Assembly: GCA_016712345.1 (NCBI GenBank)
Contig: JADJRH010000011.1
Span: 372,001-436,000, forward strand
Length of the DNA stretch: 64,000 bases
From: Polyangiaceae bacterium
GTDB taxonomy: Bacteria > Myxococcota_A > Polyangia > Polyangiales > Polyangiaceae
Reading direction: 5' to 3'
A model generated the notes under the pieces. That model had not been told where the DNA came from. It searched no databases and saw only the letters and a program-made list of their open reading frames with translations. The first letter of the stretch is position 1. Every line of letters begins with the position of its first letter. Both the position numbers and the translations under genes were made by a program. Of the stretch, positions 27,601-36,015 are shown piece by piece.

Positions 27601-29008
27601 TGGGGAGATCAGCTTTGGGTACGACGGCGATCAGAAACGTGTACGCAAGACAACCGCGACGAACGAAACGCTTTATTTCGCCGACCTGTACGAACGTGTC
27701 AAAGGCGCCGCGAACGCGCTCACCGAGCGATTTTATGTGCGCTCGCCTGAACGAGTGATCGCGATCGTCACCCGCGGCGGAAGTAAGCCGGGGGTGAGTT
27801 ATGTACACATCGACCACTTGGGATCGGTGGATGTACTCACCGACGCCGATGGGAAGGTCACCGAGCGACGCAGTTACGACGCCTTCGGCCAGCGGCGAAA
27901 TCCCGAGTGGGGCGCCCCTATACCGGCCAGCTTTCCCGACTCTACTTCGCTCGGATTTACGGGGCACGAAGACGATGGGGGGATCGGTTTAGTCAACATG
28001 AAGGGCCGGATGTTTGATCCGAAGTTGGGCAGGTTTTTGAGCACCGACCCGATTGTGCAGGATTGGACATTCAGTCAAGCCTGGAACCCGTATAGCTACG
28101 TTTTCAATAATCCATTGACCTATACCGATCCAAGCGGATTTGACGGCGAACCTCAGCGCGAGCCGGGCGTGATGTACATGCCGGAGGCAAATATCAAGGT
28201 GCCAGTCCCGACGAACGGGACCGCGCCGCCCAAGGAGGACAAGCCCAAAGAAGAGAAGAAACACGGCGTGGGTGAAGGCGAAAACGATGTCAACACCACC
28301 GGATTGATCACCCCATTGGTTGAACCCGAAGAAGAAGGGGACGATCAACCGTGGTACAAAAATCCCGTAGTGGAAGCCATGGCGGGAGCTTTCAACGGTG
28401 CCCTTCTCGGCATCGTTCCATTTGCCGGGGCAGGCGAGCAAATTGCCCAAGAAAACGGCCTGATCGAGCGACGTTCAGCAGCGTTTGAACGTGGGAAAGC
28501 GCTTGGGATGATCGGCGGCGGATTGTACACCACCGCCACATCTATCAGTGGGGAGATCGGCGGCGGATTGGTGTCCGCAACGGGTGTTGGAGCAGCGGTG
28601 GGCGTTCCAGCGATCGCGATTTCTACCGCGGGGGTGTTGGGTGGAGCGGCCAATATTCTGGCCGGCGTCAACGCGTGGATGTCCACGCCGAAAGGTGCCG
28701 GCCCATCTGGACCGAAGCCGAACGGAGGCGACGCGCGGCCCCATGGCGGCGAACAACACGACAAGGCAATTAACCAGGAAATCGAGCGCTTGAAAGGCGA
28801 TCCAGGTGTTTCAAACATTCGAAAAAATCAGCAACAAGTAAACGCCGCCGGTGAAAAAGTTGGAACGAATCGGCCGGACATTCAATACGATAAAGATGGT
28901 TGTCATCACTGCGTGGAGTTTGATAATAGGCAGGGCAACGGGGTTCAACATGGTAATGCGATTCTGAAGAATGATCCCGATGCAGCAGTTGAACTCCGTC
29001 GGCCGTGA
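24635..29008 (+). CDS. Rhs toxin, C-terminal part (Rhs repeats, core and toxin tip)
   Basis: Same frame as the upstream part; open from 24572, first plausible start GTG 24635 (1457 aa). It contains the rest of the TcdB-like region (LNGDGASDVAIWLSG), then many YD/Rhs repeats (TEFDPRLGVVTRITDANGLV, FGRLVKVAGPYGATTLTTFD, YDALERLTCSYF), and the Rhs core ending RFLSTDPIVQ, NPYSYVFNNPLTYTDPSG at about residue 1165. Beyond the core come an acidic/Lys linker, a hydrophobic Gly-rich segment (about 1250-1350) and a ~95-aa tip with QQQVNAAGEKVGTNRPDIQY and CVEFDN, which resembles a PD-(D/E)xK nuclease-type toxin. Whether this half is translated after the stop is unknown. The stop overlaps the next gene. 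Confidence 0.85.
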   Translation: MFLIAQPGIQSTATFTIEPSGIPFEPLLGEAVTLADPHGPRIGDLNGDGASDVAIWLSGKLHIFENQARDEDLLIGVHQGSNSHDPTDPEYVPDVSISYDHLTDSSITTNTDSGALSNESALYLSRWDKSNDCTYPRRCTVGARRVVSGYRLFDGVDGERRYSLRYRDGRVFVAQGFLGFGARFLTDLDTGEITADFFDNQSFDATFQTYPFAKVRSTQWRSMPGWEGLPDPEKVELSFLNTTRLVVPTNNSKTYFTLTTENRLRRAQGEFDATTQGSSLLEYTRSVENGAANVPILRDTTTKVTNFDDFGNVLSETSATVGVNLTTTIDRTVENDVETWNLGQVTHQKECSAANGLTQCRIIQRSFTPYGEVSSETAQDEADPTTRIEVSYGRDQHGNVTSVTAKDPKGAERTSTITYDSTGLYPREHTNPAGHKTTTEFDPRLGVVTRITDANGLVTEHEVDGFGRLKLEKRPDGTSTSFTISRTRDGGPNKNAWRIREREIETGGQDEEIERDAFGRVVQHWAYVPTPEGQTNTPRITQRIEYDRWTGRVSRRSIAIREDAPANKVEWETFLTDGLGREVKRTTAYGASTETEFNGRTIKTTDPLGNVTLAEHDAMGRKITVTDAANGVTVYTCGPFGRLVKVAGPYGATTLTTFDAMGRPIQTVDPDKGSTQQTYNAFGELVSLVDALGNETTFERDTLGRVTKRLDDLGATTEITTWAFDTAPNAKGKIHHVKSIDAEKTYTYDKLGRVESVSLAVTGSSPAMTGAIGYDAFGRVETLTYPSTKSSAPFAVVQEYDTHGFTRKVRDRNSDLTYWQLTGVDDAGRFAQEQMGNGVSTTHRTYFTAQQRLKSITTENAAGLVQSLEYEWDARLNLKSRTDDLQPQHTTERFRYDALERLTCSYFSAQEDVSAPCDWSYQYAPNGNLTYKSDVGALEYNDPTHPHGATTAGGGAYQYDATGNQTARPGGVNVVYTAFDLPRTITQPNGEISFGYDGDQKRVRKTTATNETLYFADLYERVKGAANALTERFYVRSPERVIAIVTRGGSKPGVSYVHIDHLGSVDVLTDADGKVTERRSYDAFGQRRNPEWGAPIPASFPDSTSLGFTGHEDDGGIGLVNMKGRMFDPKLGRFLSTDPIVQDWTFSQAWNPYSYVFNNPLTYTDPSGFDGEPQREPGVMYMPEANIKVPVPTNGTAPPKEDKPKEEKKHGVGEGENDVNTTGLITPLVEPEEEGDDQPWYKNPVVEAMAGAFNGALLGIVPFAGAGEQIAQENGLIERRSAAFERGKALGMIGGGLYTTATSISGEIGGGLVSATGVGAAVGVPAIAISTAGVLGGAANILAGVNAWMSTPKGAGPSGPKPNGGDARPHGGEQHDKAINQEIERLKGDPGVSNIRKNQQQVNAAGEKVGTNRPDIQYDKDGCHHCVEFDNRQGNGVQHGNAILKNDPDAAVELRRP

Positions 29009-29484
29009 ATTGGTATTTGGCATTGGGACACAAAATGGATTCCGCAGAAAGAAACTCACTTCTTCAGCAATTGGACGGCAGTGGCTCCGATCTGGAGTGG
29101 ACCGCTGTTTACAAGCTTAGGGAACTTGGGTCCGAGTTCGCAACGCTGCTTCGCGAGCGTTATAGGAGCACAAAAACGTGGAAGGCCCGCGCCGGGTGTC
29201 TCTTTCATGCTGCTCGTTACGCGAGGGTCAGCGAGGACGCTTTCCAACTCGGTGTAGAGGCGCTTAGCGACAAGTCAAAGCCCGTGCGTTATCAGGCGGC
29301 GTTACTCCTTGCATACTCGCAGCGTGAAGACGCGCTTCCTGCCTTGCGCGCAGCTGTCTCAAAAGTGGAGTCGGACACGGGGGCCGCCGATTTGCGTGCG
29401 GCGATTGATGCTATTGAGAGCCGAAATCACCATTACTTTGTGGACCGGAATCACACTGGAAAGATCACACTTACTATTGAGTAG
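29005..29484 (+). CDS. HEAT-repeat-like small protein, probable immunity to the Rhs toxin
   Basis: 159 aa from a GTG that overlaps the Rhs stop (GTGA); an ATG at 29035 gives 149 aa. The sequence is mostly amphipathic helices with HEAT-like spacing: DLEWTAVYKLRELGSEFATL, WKARAGCLFHAARYARV, KPVRYQAALLLAYSQREDAL, LRAAVSKVESDTGAADLRAA. No signal peptide and no enzyme motif. Genes placed directly after Rhs toxin tips usually encode the specific immunity protein, and helical-repeat immunity proteins are known; that is the basis of the call. Base composition is lower in GC than the neighbours, as is common for exchangeable toxin-immunity cassettes. Confidence 0.65.
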   Translation: MNWYLALGHKMDSAERNSLLQQLDGSGSDLEWTAVYKLRELGSEFATLLRERYRSTKTWKARAGCLFHAARYARVSEDAFQLGVEALSDKSKPVRYQAALLLAYSQREDALPALRAAVSKVESDTGAADLRAAIDAIESRNHHYFVDRNHTGKITLTIE

Positions 29485-29506
29485 TGGGTAGATAAGGCGG
29501 CGATTG

Positions 29507-32263
29507 CTAAAGCAGCTGCACGAGGGTCAAAAGGCCTTTTTCGGACCATGCCTCGTCACCGTCAAGGACGATATCCACATCCAGTCCATACCCATCGGTG
29601 GAGCGGTTGTCTCCGTAGGTGTCAGACGTTCCGAGCGCAATTCGATAGGGGAGGCGGGTGTTGGGTAATACAGAATATCCAGGTTGTATAAATTGCATGA
29701 CCCCGGCGGTGTTGACTCCAACTACGAGCGTACCCTGAATTTTTTGGAGGGTGGATGTCATGTACTCACAGTCGCTGGCGCAGAGGTTGTCTACCAGTAG
29801 AACAAGCCGCGGTTTGCCCTTGGGTGGAGCATTTTTGGGGGGTGCAGCCCTGAAGTTTTGTTTCCCGCGCACTTCCACAAATTTGGCAGGGCATGCAGGA
29901 TCGTCGGTTTTGAAAAGGGCGTCATACGCCGTTTGAAGGTCACGCTTGAGTGAGTTTGACAAGGGTGGAGTGAGCCCGCCGGAGGAAATGGCGGTGTACC
30001 CCCACCGAAGCGCCGGGTAGAGACAGGAGTCGGCCACTCGTCGGGTAAAGGTCATGGCGCGCTCCAGCTCTTTTTCTGTATAAAAACCATCGAGCGCTTC
30101 AAACGCGGCGTCTCCCCCTCCATTGTGCCGCAAGTCAATGAGCACCACTTTTTCTTTTCCGGTGGGTTTGGGCCACGTGGCCTTCACTTTGGCGAGCTTT
30201 TCACCCGCGGCTTTGGTAAACGTGGGAAGGCGCATGTACACAATCTTGGGGGTGAGATTGCGCCGCATGGGAAGATCCTCGGTCGCCCCCGCCAGCTTTT
30301 TTAACTCGCCTTCGAGTTGACTATCACTGGGTAGGGCCGCCGCTCGCACCGCAATCCACTCGTTTTGGCAGAGCACATGGGTCACCGGTGAGTAGTTGTC
30401 GGGCCTTACAAGGTAGTGGGCGTTTGAAAAAGTGCTCCCATTAAAAATGCGAGCGGCTTTTACCCCAAGGGCCGCATCTTTAGGCAGGATCGGCTTTTCT
30501 TTTTGATTTGCGTGTTTGGTGGCCGTGCAGGGGCCGCTCGGCGCGGATTGGAGGAGTTGCGTTGTGGAGGTTCCGCCGAGTTGCAATGTGAGGGGAATAC
30601 CGGTGTGGTTGTCGAGTTGAGTTTGCTCAAATTCTGCCACTTCGGCGAATGCTTTTTCCATGGGCATGAACACGGCGCCGGCCGCTTTGAGGCGTTCGCG
30701 CCATTTGGTGAACATTCCCTCCCAATTCCACCCGTGACTCTGCGCCACTTGATACCCGCCGTAAGCTCGTGACATGGTAAGCTCAAGGGCGGGTAGATCG
30801 TAGAGGAGAGCCGGTGCGTACACACGGTCCACAGGCATTTTGTAAAACCAATGCTGCGGCACCACCATCGCTCTTCGCGACAGCGGTTCGGCAAAAGGTT
30901 TGTCGAGCACCGGGCTTGTTTCAGCCGTGAGGCCGAGCTTTACAAGCCGCTCTTTTTCAATGTTCCGATCGGCTTCAGAAACCTGATAGTCCGACGTTTT
31001 GACAGGTTCGGACTTGGGCAACCGGCCGAGCTGCCATGCCATGGCCACGTCAAAGGCGTCTTTGCCAGGCGTTGCTTCATCCGGCTCAAATCCAGTTTTG
31101 TCAAAGAGCTTTCCACCCGGATATTCTTCATATTTGGTGGGGATGTTCACCTCAATTTGACTCTCGGGTAAAACGAGCTTTCCAATGTTTCCAAAGTGGA
31201 TAAAGCCCGCCGTGCGTTCACCAAATACCCGAGCGTTGGGGTGAAGTCGCAACACTTCAAGGGTTGACTCACAACTTGACGCGCAGTCGGCATCAACAAG
31301 TACGGCGATAGGGCCCTTAAACGCATTGGGGCCGGGCTTGGGTAGGGCCGGAGCCGGGGTTACCTTCCATTCAGGTTTCGGATGAGCCGCGGCTTCGTCG
31401 CGCACTTTTTGAGCGTCGGCAACCCTCTGAGCGAGAAACGGGCTTGTGGACCCGTCGTCGGCTCGACTCATGGAAGTCACTGTGTTGAGCGCGAGGGTCA
31501 GTGTTTCAGGCGTTTGTCGTTCATGTGTACGCACCGCGCCGTTTTGAACCTTACCGTCAAACAACTTTTCAGCGAGTTCATATCCGCGCGAATCATCCCC
31601 ACCTGAATTACCCCGAAGATCAACAACGACACCGTCAAACTTGGGGATTTCCGCAACGAACTTTTCAAACCGTTTCCAGGCGGGATCTTCGTGAAGGGGA
31701 AAACTTTGAATAGAAAAGACCCCGACGGAAATGTACCCACTCGACAGGGCGCCGAACGACCAGACAGTTTCAGGAGGGGTTAGGTTTTTACCCACCGACG
31801 GGGATCGTTTTGCCGCTTTGTAGAGCGTTCCACACTTTGTGGAGGCCTTGGCGCCTTCGAGCCTGCGGCGGGAAGAAAGGTGGGCGTCGGGCAGCTCCCA
31901 CAAAGCGTCGGCGATGTGATCGCAAAGTTCGGAGGGAGAGGCGGCGCGATTGCGCAGTTTTTCAAGCCCCGAAACCATGGCCTTCCATGCGCTTTCGGCA
32001 ACAAATCCGCGGCCGCCATATCCTCGGTCAAGCGCAAACAGCAGTCTGTCAATATCGGTAGAAACCGCTTGCTTCGTCAGAGCGGCGGGGGGCACCGGAC
32101 GAGGTGGGGCAAGGGTGAGATCTTGATAGGTAAATTGTGGAGCTTTGGGAGTAGTCGGGGCTTCTACCAGGGGGGCCGGCGCGGAACAGGCCGGAAACAA
32201 GGCTGCGGTGAGCAGCAGTGTGAAGGAAGTACCGCGGAGACTTGGATGCTGGTTCAAACCCAC
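29507..32263 (-). CDS. Lipoprotein with two tandem S41 peptidase domains
   Basis: 918 aa from a GTG with GGGGAG six nt upstream. Signal SFTLLLTAALFPAC marks a lipoprotein. Two C-terminal-processing-protease (S41/tricorn core) domains follow. First, about 150-420: DGVVVDLRGNSGGDDSRGYE, VLVDADCASSCESTLEVL with the nucleophile-type Ser in CASSC, GERTAGF. Second, about 640-915: EKVVLIDLRHNGGGDAAFEA, LLVDNLCASDCEYMTSTL, GVNTAGVMQF. S41 enzymes usually have one domain; here it is doubled. No PDZ domain was seen. It probably cleaves extracellular or periplasmic proteins. It meets the HEAT gene tail to tail and follows the frameshifted Cys-rich gene by 56 bp. Confidence 0.85.
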   Translation of the reverse strand: MGLNQHPSLRGTSFTLLLTAALFPACSAPAPLVEAPTTPKAPQFTYQDLTLAPPRPVPPAALTKQAVSTDIDRLLFALDRGYGGRGFVAESAWKAMVSGLEKLRNRAASPSELCDHIADALWELPDAHLSSRRRLEGAKASTKCGTLYKAAKRSPSVGKNLTPPETVWSFGALSSGYISVGVFSIQSFPLHEDPAWKRFEKFVAEIPKFDGVVVDLRGNSGGDDSRGYELAEKLFDGKVQNGAVRTHERQTPETLTLALNTVTSMSRADDGSTSPFLAQRVADAQKVRDEAAAHPKPEWKVTPAPALPKPGPNAFKGPIAVLVDADCASSCESTLEVLRLHPNARVFGERTAGFIHFGNIGKLVLPESQIEVNIPTKYEEYPGGKLFDKTGFEPDEATPGKDAFDVAMAWQLGRLPKSEPVKTSDYQVSEADRNIEKERLVKLGLTAETSPVLDKPFAEPLSRRAMVVPQHWFYKMPVDRVYAPALLYDLPALELTMSRAYGGYQVAQSHGWNWEGMFTKWRERLKAAGAVFMPMEKAFAEVAEFEQTQLDNHTGIPLTLQLGGTSTTQLLQSAPSGPCTATKHANQKEKPILPKDAALGVKAARIFNGSTFSNAHYLVRPDNYSPVTHVLCQNEWIAVRAAALPSDSQLEGELKKLAGATEDLPMRRNLTPKIVYMRLPTFTKAAGEKLAKVKATWPKPTGKEKVVLIDLRHNGGGDAAFEALDGFYTEKELERAMTFTRRVADSCLYPALRWGYTAISSGGLTPPLSNSLKRDLQTAYDALFKTDDPACPAKFVEVRGKQNFRAAPPKNAPPKGKPRLVLLVDNLCASDCEYMTSTLQKIQGTLVVGVNTAGVMQFIQPGYSVLPNTRLPYRIALGTSDTYGDNRSTDGYGLDVDIVLDGDEAWSEKGLLTLVQLL

Positions 32264-32319
32264 GGCAGACTCCCCGGTAAAAGTCTCAACAGGAAGTGTA
32301 CTCTACGCGTGTTACAATT

Positions 32320-34171
32320 TCAAGCCGGGCATTTGGGGCGGCGTTTGGCGCGCCGATTGGCCGCCAGGGCGGAGAGAGCGGCCAACGCGGAGAGCATTGT
32401 CCAGGGTGGATTTGCATTGGATTGGATACTGCAACCCGTGCCCTGAAGATGGCTTGGATTTTCTCCCCCCGAGCCGGAGGAGGAGCCTCCCTGTGCGCCA
32501 CCCCCGCTCGACGAACCCCCGCCGCCGGAGTTGCCGCCGCCCGACGAAGTGGACATGCCCGTGCCGGTGGAACCGGACCCGGTGTTGCCACCGGAGTCAA
32601 GGATGCATGTGCCGCCGAAACATGTACCGTTTGTACAGGGTGAACCGTCGATTTTGTTGTTTCCAATACACGCGCCCGCGGCACACCCATCGGGATTTGT
32701 ACACTCGTTTCCGTCGTCGCATGCGGTGCCCACAGGCGAATCGGCATATTCACAACTGCCTGTTTGACCGTTGCATACGCCTTTTTCTTTGCAGATTCCC
32801 GGCGGTTCACACGTGACGGAGGGCTGTCCGCCGCAAACCCCGTTTGTACACTGGTCATTTTTTGTACACAAGCTTCCGTCGTCGCAGGTGGTGGCGGTGA
32901 GCGGTGTACAGATTCCGTCGGCGGTGGCTCCTTCTGTCTTGAGGCAGGTGGAACACCCATCGTTGCAGGCTGCGCTGCAACACACACCTTGCACGCAGAA
33001 ATTGGAAAAACAGGGCGCCGCGTCTTTGCAGGGGCCGCCGTCCTTGACCTCACATGCGTCGCCGACTTTGTCACCGTCTTGGTCTTTTTGGTCTGGATTT
33101 GCAGTGGTAGGGCAGTTGTCACAGGCGTTGCCCTTCCCATCAAGATCGGCGTCGGGGTCGGCCATGTCGGCCACGTCGGGGCAACCGTCAGACTCGTCGG
33201 GAATGCCGTCGCCGTCGGTATCCACAAGTGTCACGCCGGGAACGCCGATTGTGCGTGTTGTAAAAGTGGCCGACTGGTTGGCGAGAACGGTAAAACTGGA
33301 CTGCAATACCGCCGCCGTGTCTCGGTTTTCAGGCATGGGAGCGGGAGCGCCGAACATGGCGGAGTACGCGGGGAAGCCGCTGTGCGCCGCCAGGAAAATA
33401 CCCATTGAGCTGGTTGGCTGTGTACCCAAAGTTGACCCAGGTTGTGGAGTGGGCCGCCGCGGCGCCGCCGGTGTTTTGAAAAATACGCCACCCGTCAAAC
33501 TTGCCACCTTCAGCGGTGATGGCCATTTGAGCGGTGCCACCCTGGTCCGTCACGTACGCCCCGTTGATTCCGTAGGGACCGCCGAGGTTGGTGGTAAAGT
33601 TGCCTGTGTACTCCACGTCAAGGTCGGCCACGCGAACCAGGCGAAGCGTGATGTCTTTGAGGGTATCGTTTTTGAAAGTGTACGCCTGGATCAGCTCTGC
33701 GCCCTGAGCGCGCTGGGTAAGCGAAACGGTGATGGATGGAATGTTGGGCAGTGTAAAAACGGTGATCCGTTTATAAGTTCCAACGGTCACGTCGGAGAGG
33801 ATGGAAGTTGAGTCGATTTCAAACTCTTTTGCAGGGTCACCCCCACATTCTAAAAAGTAGTTCCACTGGCCGTGAATAAGGGACTGGCGACGTTTGCCAA
33901 CAGGGTCGAGAACGTAGAGTTGAGTGTTGCAGTTAACGTTTTGTTGGGGTGCGGCGCCCACAGGGTCAAACTGAATACCTTCCATAGAGGCGGCGGGGCC
34001 TCCACACCCGAGGGTAAAGCCCACTTCATCCACGTTGAAGGCTGCGTACCCGTCACCCGAGCCGCTTTTGAGCATGACATATTTGGCGGCGGCGAATGCG
34101 CTCGCGGATGTTGCCAAAACGAGCGACATGGCGGCGAGCGAGACCAGGCGAGGGGAGGGAAGGGCGCGCAT
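32320..34171 (-). pseudogene. Secreted thrombospondin-3/Cys-rich protein, split by a +1 frameshift
   Basis: Two overlapping frames belong to one protein. The first (from ATG 34171) has signal peptide RLVSLAAMSLVLATSASAFA and a beta-rich N-terminal domain, and derails after YTANQLNG. The second resumes with IFLAAHSGFPAYSAMFGAPA, three thrombospondin type-3 repeats (DTDGDGIPDESDGCPD, DADLDGKGNACDNCP, DQDGDKVGDAC), Cys-rich myxobacterial motifs (CCSAACNDGCSTCLKTEG), a Ser/Gly tail and a MYXO-CTERM-like end (GTGCSIQSNANPPWTMLSAL, hydrophobic, then NRRAKRRPK). Dropping one base of the CCC at 33401-33403 restores NGIFLAAHSG. It is either a recent pseudogene or a sequencing error; about 616 aa when repaired. 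Confidence 0.8.
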
Positions 34172-34282
34172 GGGGGTAACCGTAACGAGAACCGAAATGG
34201 GCCTCGGTTGTCAAGTGGGCAAAACGTCGCAGCACCGATACTCACCTGAAAGTGTTCGCCCTGTTCCCGACCGAGAGCGACG

Positions 34283-34336
34283 ACTGAAGCGCCATCCCAA
34301 GACCTGAAGCGTCTGGGGTACTGTAAGGTCGTAGTC
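34283..34336. repeat. Copy B of a ~46-bp intergenic sequence also found at 51984
   Basis: The stretch around cctgaagcgtct, followed by ctgt and then gtcgtagtcaaca, matches 51984-52031 downstream of nuoN: CCTGAAGCGTCT is identical, and CTGT and GTCGTA-TCAACA align at the same spacing, with most differences in the centre. Both copies are intergenic. Nothing else in the window matches as well. It sits directly left of the CACGGAG-armed element. Confidence 0.4.
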
Positions 34337-34338
34337 AA

Positions 34339-34512
34339 CACGGAATCACAGAGGACACGGAGGAACACGGAGTTTTTGTTTCATTAGCTGCAATGGGTAC
34401 ACATTACCCACGATCCCAAGCCTGACAGGTGATCGGCCAGGCTGTGCAGGCCTATTGCAGTCTGATACACAAAAAAATTCCGTGGATCTCCGTGATCTCC
34501 GTGACTCCGTGG
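34339..34512. repeat. 174-bp inverted-repeat element with CACGGAG-rich arms
   Basis: The left arm (34339-34378) reads as repeated CACGGAG-like units with a T-run; the right arm (34471-34512) is the inverse, an A-run followed by CCGTG-ATCTCCGTG-type units. Inside are three smaller perfect hairpins: CTGCAAT/ATTGCAG (34388 and 34454), TGGGTA/TACCCA (34394 and 34405) and AGCCTG/CAGGCT (34419 and 34438). It contains no gene. Similar CACGGAG-repeat tracts are dispersed in many soil bacterial genomes, but I know no established name. The rest of the 422-bp gap 34172-34593 shows only GTCAC-N10-GTGAC near 34533, a possible terminator of the leftward gene. Confidence 0.75.
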
Positions 34513-34593
34513 TGAAGAGACGTGTCAGGAATGGAGGCGTCACAGGTCATTTGCGTGACGTGTCAGGTTTCCAGATGTTTCCGTGGCACTTCT

Positions 34594-35985
34594 CTAAAGG
34601 TGAATGGTGATGGAGCCCGTGGGCGGTTCAAAACAGAGCGGACGGGGGAAATCGCTGCCAAGGCTTGTTTGGAGGTGTTTTGCGAGCGATTCAGCTTGTT
34701 TTGTTGAACGGACGGCGGCGCCCAAAAAGTGGTGAAATGCCTTTTGGTACCTGACCAATGTGATGGAGGAGCCGTCTGGGAAGGTTGAAAGGGCCGTTTT
34801 TGCGGCGGTTGTTTTGGCCGCCATTTCATCCACATTGTCCCCGTCGGCAATGTGTACATACGGAGTGGAACAGTCAGGTCGCGGTTCAAGCCCGCCGTTT
34901 GGACGAAGTTCTTTGCCGTCTATCCAAAACGATCCGTCGTAATACGTCATTGAACCATCGTCTTCCGTCCACGGAAGGTGCGCGGCGTTTTCCCACCGGG
35001 CCTGATCATACCGGTGTATGGTTTGCCCGTCGGATGCGTGAAGTGTACCGTCGGGAGAAGCAAAAGCTGTTATAAATGGTTTTGTAACCCCCTCCACGCG
35101 CTCAAATGCGCCGTTTTCAAAGTGAAGAATCGGCGCGGTGGGATGGGCAAGAAACCAAAGGTCGTTGCCTTTTCCTCGAAACAGAGCCGGGGTACCGTCG
35201 CTGTGAGGTGCGTCTCGCGAGTAGACAATGGGTAGATCCAACAGCATCGACTTGCCGTTGGGATCCCACACCTCGGCCGTCCATTTCTCGGTTTTGCAAT
35301 GTTGACCGATCGACACGAGATAACCGTTTCGGGTGGATTCAATAGCGAGTGGCAATACAGCCACCTCAAGGTTGACGAACTCGTCGGGCGGGCCCTTGAA
35401 TCGGGGGTTGGATTGGCGCTCGCAGCCCTCGTCTTTGGCCAGTTTGGGCTTGTGGGGAATGGCCGGTCCGTCAATAACGGTGAACTCGATAAACCTTCCC
35501 ATGAAGCCTCGTTCAACTACAAATGTGGAGTTGCCGAGTTTCACAATCGCGGCGATATGGTCGGTGGCGCCGCCGGATACAAGGGCTTTTCCTTTTTCAG
35601 TGGGAGGATTGCGCTTTCCGGTGACGGCGACATACGACGACCGGTTCCACCTGCCGGAAGGGTTGGAGTAGAGAGCATCCACCGCATCGGGCCATTTACC
35701 GCTCACTTTGTGAACGTACCCCACGGAGCGATCTTCTATGAGCGGCGTTTCACCTACCCATTCTACCTTCCCATTTGTCCACCTTCCCACGCGGGCACCC
35801 TGAGTAACCATGAGTGCCCCTTCAATTTGAAACGTGTTGTCCAATTTTTTTCCGTCGACCGTCACTTCAACAGGGGTGAGAAGCGGCGGCCCGGTGCGAT
35901 CTGGGGCGGGGGTGATTTTGGAGCTGCACGCGGAGAGCATGACAAAGGCGCCGAAAAGGGGCTGGATTGATCGACGTGTGGACAT
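34594..35985 (-). CDS. Lipoprotein of unknown function, probable beta-propeller
   Basis: 463 aa. Signal RRSIQPLFGAFVMLSAC ends in lipobox LSAC. GGAG lies 8 nt before the ATG region. I recognise no named family. The middle has repeating strand-turn patterns (VGRWTNGKVEWVGETPL, YVAVTGKRNPPTEKG, LWFLAHPTAPILHFENGAFE, GTLHASDGQTIHRYDQARWE, TYYDGSFWIDGKEL) that look like propeller blades. The gene begins 30 bp after the pentahaem cytochrome gene on the same strand and may be cotranscribed with it. Confidence 0.75.
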   Translation of the reverse strand: MSTRRSIQPLFGAFVMLSACSSKITPAPDRTGPPLLTPVEVTVDGKKLDNTFQIEGALMVTQGARVGRWTNGKVEWVGETPLIEDRSVGYVHKVSGKWPDAVDALYSNPSGRWNRSSYVAVTGKRNPPTEKGKALVSGGATDHIAAIVKLGNSTFVVERGFMGRFIEFTVIDGPAIPHKPKLAKDEGCERQSNPRFKGPPDEFVNLEVAVLPLAIESTRNGYLVSIGQHCKTEKWTAEVWDPNGKSMLLDLPIVYSRDAPHSDGTPALFRGKGNDLWFLAHPTAPILHFENGAFERVEGVTKPFITAFASPDGTLHASDGQTIHRYDQARWENAAHLPWTEDDGSMTYYDGSFWIDGKELRPNGGLEPRPDCSTPYVHIADGDNVDEMAAKTTAAKTALSTFPDGSSITLVRYQKAFHHFLGAAVRSTKQAESLAKHLQTSLGSDFPRPLCFEPPTGSITIHL

Positions 35986-36015
35986 AAGCGGTGCTCCGCG
36001 ACGTGGTGGTTCAGT

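Noticed and set aside
28700..29484. Classic type II toxin-antitoxin pair at the end of the Rhs gene
   Set aside because: The toxin part is continuous with the Rhs core in one frame and the second protein is a HEAT-like helical repeat, so a polymorphic toxin with immunity fits better.
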